Assembly (NCBI GenBank): GCA_019454045.1
Contig: SKCR01021386.1
Coordinates: 153,893 to 217,892, forward strand
Direction of reading: 5' to 3'
Length of the DNA stretch: 64,000 nucleotides
Source of the DNA: Zanthoxylum bungeanum
Lineage: Eukaryota > Streptophyta > Magnoliopsida > Sapindales > Rutaceae
Numbering within the stretch: the first letter of the stretch is position 1; each line of letters starts with the position of its first letter. The notes beneath the pieces are model-generated. The model searched no databases and had not been told where the DNA came from. It saw nothing but the letters and a program-made list of their open reading frames with translations. Below, in pieces: positions 57,524-64,000 of the stretch. Position numbers and translations under genes: made by a program.

Positions 57524-58336
57524 TGTTAATGTGAATTTAAATAAGGGGAGTTACATATTTTGAAGAGTTATAAGTTTTCAATAAAAAAAGTTATTACAAA
57601 AATAAAAATTCAATAAAGTTGTTACAAAAGACCACAATTATTAGGGAGTCTCATATTGAAAAGCTACACACAAATCTTGTTGTTTATATGATGTTGTGTA
57701 GTGAGTTGGGTTTGGGTCCCAAATGATACCCATTTTTGTGGAAGAGTGAAGAGATAGTCAAAGGTGGTTATCCACACACGCATGCCGCCGCCGCCTTCTG
57801 TCGGGACGGGTGCGTATATATATCTTTTTAGAAAATTTTATTTAAAGATATATGTTTTTTTTTGTAACACGTTAAAAAAAAAAAAAAACCAGCTTATACA
57901 TTGAATTTTCTTTTATAAAACGTATCAAACTTTTACTGTAAATTAATTTCCCAACGTTTAAAAAAAATAAATATTAAAACTATCTATTATTGCGAACGTT
58001 CGAAATTTCCCATATATATATATCATGCTTCTTTGTTGAAAAAATATACGGAACAAAACCGACAGCAAAAATACCTAAGAAAAACGAGAGCAAAATCAAC
58101 TGTTTGTTTCAAACACTTTTCAAAGCCGACAACCTCACGGCTGTTTCTACAGATTCAGAGCAATTATTTTTTGTGTTTGGTATGAGAATTTTGATCCGTG
58201 TTTGTATTAACCGGTCGAGATAGAAAATTTTCTGGGCTGTTTTATCCTGAAGACGTCGAGACCAATAATTTTCTGTGCAAAACCGCAAAATATCTTAAAG
58301 AGAGCGATCTAGTCCGCGACTCAACCCAGTTTTCTA
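57524..58336 (+). repeat. family X LTR-like repeat, diverged copy
   Basis: TTGTTAATGTGAATTTAAAT to the CGCGACTCAACCCAGT region and TTTTCTACC, about 813 bp. It shares the central part with 46226-47126 (AACGAGAGCAAA, CTGTTTCTACAGATTC, GGGCTGTTTTATCC). The termini are eroded and no target duplication was found. Confidence 0.55.
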
Positions 58337-58554
58337 CCAAATATATTCTCACAAATGTGATTAGGGTTGGATTATATTCAAATCATCTAATACGGACTAA
58401 ATCCAAATCTATCAAAGTAAAATTATCAAATTGTTCAAAGTTTTGTAAGTTAGGTCCGGTCAAAATTCTCTGAAACGAATCAAATCAAAATATATTTTTT
58501 TGGAAACGTTGAAAACTACGCCGTCAAAACACCCGACCTGGTCTTAAGTGGAGT

Positions 58555-58666
58555 AGATAAAATTTCCGACTGTCTCAGGCTCTTACAAGAAACACACATT
58601 CTGAATTCGAATTCAGGACCTGAAAATCAGATTTCAAAACTTACACCACCAAACCACGCCCCTTGA
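58555..58666 (-). mobile_element. SINE-like unit, copy 2
   Basis: The minus strand reads GGGGCGTGGTTTGGTGGTGT, then AATTCGAATTCAG, matching A-box and B-box spacing of tRNA-derived SINEs. It aligns with 48283-48390 over its length. No clear poly(A) tail or target duplication is visible. Confidence 0.4.
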
Positions 58667-59923
58667 GGACAATCAAATCAAAACACATCAAGATTTAAAC
58701 TATAAAATGATATGAAAATAACTGAGAATCAAGGATGTATCAGAGTACTTTATATAAATTATAAATATGTAACAGAATGTTGGATTAAACCATATAAAAT
58801 TTATGTACTAATAAATGCTTATTATGGTAAAGTATGGCCTATCAACCTTGGTATAGAATGATACATTGCTTTGGAATTTTTTTTCCATGTGAGGTTTTGG
58901 AAGGAGGAATAAAGAAGTGAATTGCAAGAGAAGTAATTGATGTGTACTGAATTTATAACAGTAGAGGGGTAGAATTTTTCTAAATATAGTCAAAAGTGTA
59001 AGAATAAGTGTGTTGTGGAATTCACTTTTAAAAAAAAAAAATGTAAAATTTTTCCAACCCAAAAAAAAAAAGCCTATTGCCTCAATGACTCTATCTTCAA
59101 GCTATGATATTTATGATATGTTTTTTTAGTTAAAATTTATATATTGCACAAAAACATTTCAATCTTGTGTTTATGTCTTCAAATGTTGAATAAAGTTTTT
59201 AACTTCCTCATTTTTTGGTGTCCAATTGCCATCACAGTGAATATATTCAGAAATCATTAACATAAAGATATTTGGAGAGCCTAATATAATGGACTATAGT
59301 TCACAACTTCACTTGAATATTTATTATATATTAACCATTTATGGTCAATCCTTAAGTAGTAGTTGTGAAAAAGCGAGCAAATGGTGTTGCTATAAGTCAA
59401 GTGAGGTTGGAGAAAATCTATCGGTTTTCACAAATTCACTTTATCATAAGCTTTTTTTTTATTATTATTTTTTGGCTTTGCAATAGGCTAAGGATATGAC
59501 TGGCATTCAACGATCGTAATCAAAGATTAAATAAAATTATTGATTTGCTTTGGTGAAAAAGCATTTTAGGAAAGAATTGCTGCTCATTCAAAAGTATCTT
59601 CAGTCTTATTTTAGTACTGTTCTGTTAATGAAGGAAAGAATGTCTTATTTGGCTCTTAGAATTTCAAGTTAATATTATTATATTTTTTTTCACATCATTC
59701 CAAGTATATTTGACTTGCCCAACTTCTTGATTTTAAAACCTCTTACCTTTTTTTTCTTTCTTCTTTTCAATGTTGTATTCCAATTTGCTTTTCATCAACT
59801 ACATGCGTCATTGCTTTGCCTTCACTTATTTCCAAAAGAGGTTAAAAAAAACACAAATCTTCTCCTTCTCCTTGAAGAATTTGGATAACTTAATTTTGCT
59901 CAACTTTTTTATAATTTTATATA
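58667..59923. other. intergenic DNA, no gene seen
   Basis: AT-rich sequence with homopolymer runs (for example A-runs near 59030 and 59060). No conserved domain, paired repeat or element boundary was recognised up to the copia-C LTR. Confidence 0.45.
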
Positions 59924-60292
59924 TGTAATGAATCCAACACATCCAGCAATCATCATCAACAATTCACAAGCCTCCAAGCCAACTTTAGGTGCATGTTGAA
60001 AATGGTGATGCAACTTTTGACAATGAAAAAAACTTTCAAGACTACTTTAGATGGAGATGTTACATTTCCATGAAATTAGGGAGTGATTGGTGGGTACTGT
60101 AGAGCCAAACCTTGGCTATAAATTCAGAACTTGGTTGTAAGCTCAATGCATCCCAAAATGAGTGTATAGAGAGTGTAGTGAGGTTTTTTGTTTTGTAAAA
60201 TTTAAACACTTTTGTATTCTATTTTTATGAGTAATAGAAAAGCATTCGGTTTTTCCTCAAACACATTCTAGAGTGATCAGTTAATCACAACA
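59924..60292 (+). mobile_element. copia-C 5' LTR
   Basis: TGTAATGAATCC to CACAACA, 369 bp. The start recurs at 63954 (TGTAATGAATCCAGCACATC). The TATA-like GGCTATAAATTC is near 60114. Its 3' part is close to the copia-A LTR, so the elements are relatives. Confidence 0.82.
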
Positions 60293-60910
60293 AGTGGTAT
60301 CAGTAGCTTTGGTTCTACTTTGGGATCGTAAAACCGAAGAACGGAGTTCGGTTCGGAAAATTCGGGTTTCGGAAAAATTGTAAAAAAATTATTTTTGAGC
60401 ATACCATCAGCTAGTTCACATCGAGACGAGTTCGGTGGTATTTTCCGGTGATCAAACGGACGTCTGAAGAGACCGCATGCTCCGCCACTCTCCGGAGAGT
60501 GAAGCCCACTCTCGCCACGTGCCACACGCGAGTCTGGAGGAAGAAAACGATTACGTGGCGTCCACGCCAGCGCCACGCCAGTTGCCACGCCAACCCACCT
60601 GCCACGTCATCTTGCCACGTCATCACCACGTGTCAGCCACGTCAACAAGATGGTCCCACTTTTGCCACGTCAACACTGCCACGTAGCAGACTGGTAAATT
60701 TCATTTAGCCCCCTGAAGTCTTTGAAATTTATAATTTAACCCCATAAGTTTTAGAAATTTAAAAATCAGTCCATGAGTCGGATTTGGACCAATGAAGTGT
60801 CTAATCCACCATTTTCAACCGTTCCAGACGCAACAGTGACCTCAGATTTATGAAATTCAGCCCCGATTTTAACCTATTTTTCATTTTAAACTTTAAAACT
60901 TAAAATGGAA
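60293..60910 (+). promoter_or_regulatory. copia-C leader: PBS and ACGTCA cluster
   Basis: TGGTATCAGTAGC at 60295-60307 is the initiator tRNA-Met primer site. Between 60555 and 60690 four ACGTCA motifs plus one CACGTG and several CCACGCC boxes occur, parallel to copia-A. The rest matches the copia-A leader in order. Confidence 0.65.
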
Positions 60911-61950
60911 ATGGAAGATTCTCCTTAATCATGAGGCGTTTGGTGAACCTGAAGCTACGGAGTGGAACTTCCGTTGCAGAACACACCAACGACTTCCAAA
61001 GCCTACTGAACCAGTTGTCTGCAGTAGACATACAACTGGCGGACGAAGTACGAGCCCTCTTGCTACTCAGTTCTCTTCCAGATAGCTGTGAGACACTGGT
61101 GGTTACTCTCAGCAACTCAACTCCAGAAGGTAAACTTATCATGCCTATGGTAAAAGACGTCATGTCAAATGAAGAAGCCAGAAGAAAAGACGTGGGCTCA
61201 AATCAAATAGAAGCCCTTGTCTTGGAGCATCGAGGAAGACAACCGGAGAAAAATCAAGGCAAAAGGAAAGGCAGAGGCAAAAGCAGAGGCAAATCCAAGG
61301 ACGAGAGAAAGACATACAAGTGCTTCCACTGTGGCCACTTAAAGAAGAATTGCCGGAAACTGCAACGAGAGCAGGGACAAGGCAATAACCAGCCGAAGAA
61401 GAATGATGTGGAGACACTAGTAGTTACAGGAGATGTAGCTATATGCTCTGGCCAGGAAGAATCATGTCTTCACACCGTAACTCAGGATGTCGAGTGGGTG
61501 GTGGATACTGCAGCTCCTACCACGTCACTCCTCACAGGGATTTCTTCACAACATACAAAGCATGAGACTTTGGAGCAGTGAATATGAGAAATACCAGTTC
61601 TTCTCAGATATTAGGAATTGGTGAAATACAATTGCGGAAAAATGCATGGTATACAATAACCCTGAATGAGGTAAGACATGTTCCAGAACTTCGGCTCAAT
61701 TTACTCTCGGTGGTAGCCCTTGACAAACAGGGTTATGCTAGCCACTTCAGCAATGACACTTGGAGAATGATAAAAGGTGTCATGGTCATCGCCCGAGGAC
61801 ATATTTATGGAACTCTATACAAGACTAATGTGAATATGTGTGCAGAAAGCCTCAATGTAGCTGAACCGGAGGATTCTCAGAATCTGTGGCACCAGAGACT
61901 CGGTCACATGAGTGAAAAATGGTTGTCTACCTTGACAAAGAATGATCTAA
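60911..61950 (+). pseudogene. copia-C gag, protease and start of integrase, degenerate
   Basis: Gag starts at 60911 but has lost the segment matching copia-A 2058-2345 and hits TAA at once. The core is open from 60931 (MRRLVNLKLRSGTSVAEHTN), with a K/R-rich linker (KGRGKSRGKSKDERK) and a knuckle reduced to CFHCGHLKKNCRKL, missing three residues. Protease-like VEWVVDTAAPT follows near 61490, then NLWHQRLGHMSEKWLSTLTK of the GAG-pre-integrase domain, which is cut by the next element at 61951. Confidence 0.75.
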
Positions 61951-61951
61951 T

Positions 61952-62881
61952 ATGCATGGCAACGGGCCGGGCCCGGCTAAAAAAAATTTGGCCCAGCCCG
62001 GCCCGGGCTAAATTCGGCCTGAATTGTCAAAAAAAAAAATGAAGTGTAATTAATACACCATACTCATACATTCATGAAATGCAAAAATTACAAGACTATT
62101 TATAAATACATAAAAAAATATATTTCATCAACGAACTAACAATCCAAACTTCCACAAAATCACAAATAAATACATGATACATCAAAAGTTTCAATGTTTC
62201 ATCTATAAACTAACAATCCAAAATTCAAAAATAAATACATCAAAAGTTTCAATGTTTCATCCATAAACTAACAATCCAAAATCCACAAATGAATACATCA
62301 AAAGTTTCAATATTTCATCCATAAACTAACAATCCAAAATTCCACAAAATCACAAATAAATACATCACAAGTTGCAATGTTTCATCCATAAACTAACAAT
62401 TCAATTATCCAAATGCCACAAATTCCTTGCACGACGATTGAGTGTCTGAGTGACGAACGATGAGATTGACGAAGAGTGAAGCAGACAGAAGCACTGAAGC
62501 TGTGAAGGAAATAGTCAAATAACTCAAATTAGGGCAATTGGCTAGGCAAATCACAAATTTACAATTCACAAAATGGAGGCTAATCACTAATGGGCCTATC
62601 CTATGGGCCTCGTGAGTGTGTGAACTGTGACATGTGAGACAGTGAGAGACTAAGTCTAAGAGTAGTGAGTGTGTGTGACTTGTGAGTCTGACATATGTGT
62701 GACTTTTTTTAATGTTTTCATTTTTCATTTTTTTTTATTAATTCAAGCACGGGCCGGGCCCGGGCTTAAATAGCCGAGCCCGGCCCGGACCCAAGCCCGA
62801 GTCGGGCTTGGTTTCTAGGGCCCAGCCCATAATTTTTGTGTCTCGGGCCGGGCCGGGTTTGGATTTTTCTGCCACCCTTAG
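61952..62881. mobile_element. hAT-type non-autonomous element, 930 bp, inside copia-C
   Basis: The ends are rich in GGGCCGGGCCCGG and its complement. The terminal parts ATGCATGGCAACGG and (reverse complement) CTAAGGGTGGCAGAAA pair loosely. The flanks GATCTAAT (61944-61951) and GATTTAAT (62882-62889) are an 8-bp duplication with one change. Inside, 62110-62410 carries a tandem repeat of roughly 60-75 bp with ATAAACTAACAATCCAAAAT and CAAAAGTTTCAATGTTTCAT. Confidence 0.75.
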
Positions 62882-62889
62882 GATTTAAT

Positions 62890-63640
62890 CACTGTCTCAA
62901 AAATGATGTTCTGAATCCTTGCAATCACTGTCTTTCGGTAAGCAACACAGAGTCTCTTTCAATTTCACTTCTACAAGAAAATCAGAGTTACTCAGTCTGG
63001 TGTACTCTGATGTTTGTGGTTCATTGAAGGTAAATTCACTAGGGCGTAATAAATATTTTTTTCTCTGACTTTTATTGATGATGCTTCTCGGAAAGTATGC
63101 GTGTATTTTCTGAAATCAAAGGATCAAGTCCTGGACTACTTCATATTGTTCCATGCCATGGTCGAGCGTGAAACATGGAAGAAACTGAAGTGCATTCGCA
63201 CAGACAATTGAGACGAATACACTTCCAAGGAGTTCGATGCCTATTGCGGAAGTCACGGTATTCGACATGAAAATATTGTTCCACGCACCACCCCACAACA
63301 CATGGTGTCGCTGAAAGGATGAACCGTACCATTATGGAGAAAGTCAGAAGCATGATCAACATGGCTAAGCTGCCAAAGCCATTCTGGGGAGAAGCTGTTT
63401 GTGGCCGCCTGCTACCGTTGAACTTTGAGATTCCGGAGAAAGTGTGGTATGGTAAGAATCCCTCATATTCTCACCTCAGAATATTCAGATGTTTAGCCTT
63501 TGCACACGTATCTAAGGAGCTCAGGCAGAAGCTCGATGCAAGGATTACTCCATATATCTTAATAGGCTATGGAGACGAGGAATTTGGATACAGGCTATGG
63601 GACCCGAAGGAAAGGAAGGTCATCTGAAATAGGGATGTAG
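62890..63640 (+). pseudogene. copia-C integrase, degenerate
   Basis: CNHCL, DVCGSLKVNS and TDN pieces in shifting frames correspond to copia-A 3390-3730. An open part (63319-63627) reads MNRTIMEKVRSMINMAKLPK, VWYGKNPSYSHLRIF and DEEFGYRLWDPKERKVI, the integrase C-terminal region. The catalytic core is broken by frameshifts and by a stop where copia-A keeps DNGGEY. Confidence 0.72.
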
Positions 63641-63953
63641 TGTTTCTTGTAAGGCTATACAGATTCAGATATGGCAGGAGACCTTTATGGGAGGAAATCT
63701 ACATCAGGTTTCATCTACACTTTTGTAGGGGGAGTTGTGTCATGGCAGTCAAGATTACAGAGGTGCATTGCATTATCCACAACAGAAGCTGAGTACATTG
63801 CTATAGCTGAGGCATGAAAAGAAATGTTGTGGTTAAAACGTTTTCTCCAAAAGTTAGGGATCAAGCAGACATAATACAATAACATTGTGTATAGACATAG
63901 TCGGGATCGCTGTCAGATGAGAATTATTTCGGATGCAGCTGGAGGGGGAGAAT
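63641..63953 (+). pseudogene. copia-C RNase H remnant after deletion of reverse transcriptase
   Basis: At about 63648, GTGTTTCTTG joins directly to AAGGCTATACAGATTCAGAT, which in copia-A are separated by the complete reverse transcriptase (13290-14728). CATCAGGTTTCATCTACACT and the ALSTTEAEY-coding stretch follow. The tail to the purine tract GGAGGGGGAGAAT is shortened as well. Copia-C therefore cannot transpose on its own. Confidence 0.72.
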
Positions 63954-64000
63954 TGTAATGAATCCAGCACATCCAGCAATCATCATCAACAATTCACAAG
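63954..64000 (+). mobile_element. copia-C 3' LTR, truncated by window end
   Basis: TGTAATGAATCCAGCACATC matches the first bases of the 5' LTR at 59924 and follows a polypurine tract. Only 47 bp lie in the window. Confidence 0.82.

Overview
This is a repeat-rich stretch of a flowering-plant nuclear genome. The evidence is GT-AG introns in every conserved gene, plant-type gene families (plasma-membrane H+-ATPase, HIR protein, mitochondrial VDAC porin, PIN auxin carrier), AT-rich spacers and many plant transposon families. I read it as a eudicot but cannot name the species. No rRNA, tRNA, CRISPR or bacterial-style operon was seen.

Layout. 1-841: two head-to-head Tourist-like MITEs. 1075-15584: a decayed Ty1/copia element (copia-A; LTRs with TSD AATTT). 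Inside it sits a young LTR retrotransposon at 4319-12257 (LTRs about 2.08 kb, TSD GCAAC, tRNA-Asp-type PBS) that has no recognisable pol but carries an intronless LOG-like cytokinin-activation gene at 8201-8853. 15763-17357: a hAT-type MITE, a LINE-type RNase H remnant and two back-to-back Helitrons. 17358-19006 and 19131-21780: unassigned repeat-like DNA. 21800-26744: a probable minus-strand Ty3/gypsy (Tat-like) derivative whose body is three kinds of tandem repeat with units of about 144, 111 (3 x 37) and 30 bp. 27291-29224: two hAT-type MITEs. 29506-36237: a 21-exon plasma-membrane H+-ATPase gene with two frameshifts and a changed hinge motif, hence a pseudogene. Broken pieces of the same gene lie at 36865-37517 (split by a solo copia LTR with TSD CAGTA) and near 38054-38130. 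38300-46220: minus-strand Ty1/copia element copia-B (TSD CATGT), inserted into an older solo-LTR-like repeat (family X).

48900-56660 is the gene island: HIR (plus), VDAC (minus, convergent with HIR) and a short-loop PIN (minus). All three have complete exon chains and open frames. Between and after them lie a family X solo LTR (TSD CCTTG), a hAT-type MITE (TSD CAAACAGG), another family X copy and a SINE-like pair. 59924 to the window end is copia-C, a relative of copia-A that has lost its reverse transcriptase and carries a hAT-type insertion.

The three intact genes are independent housekeeping or signalling genes and form no shared pathway. The most unusual items are the captured LOG-like gene, the frame-preserving tandem repeats, the scattered H+-ATPase fragments (one piece was copied with its LTR into copia-A) and the palindrome-rich leader of copia-B. 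All calls come from reading the sequence; no search was run.
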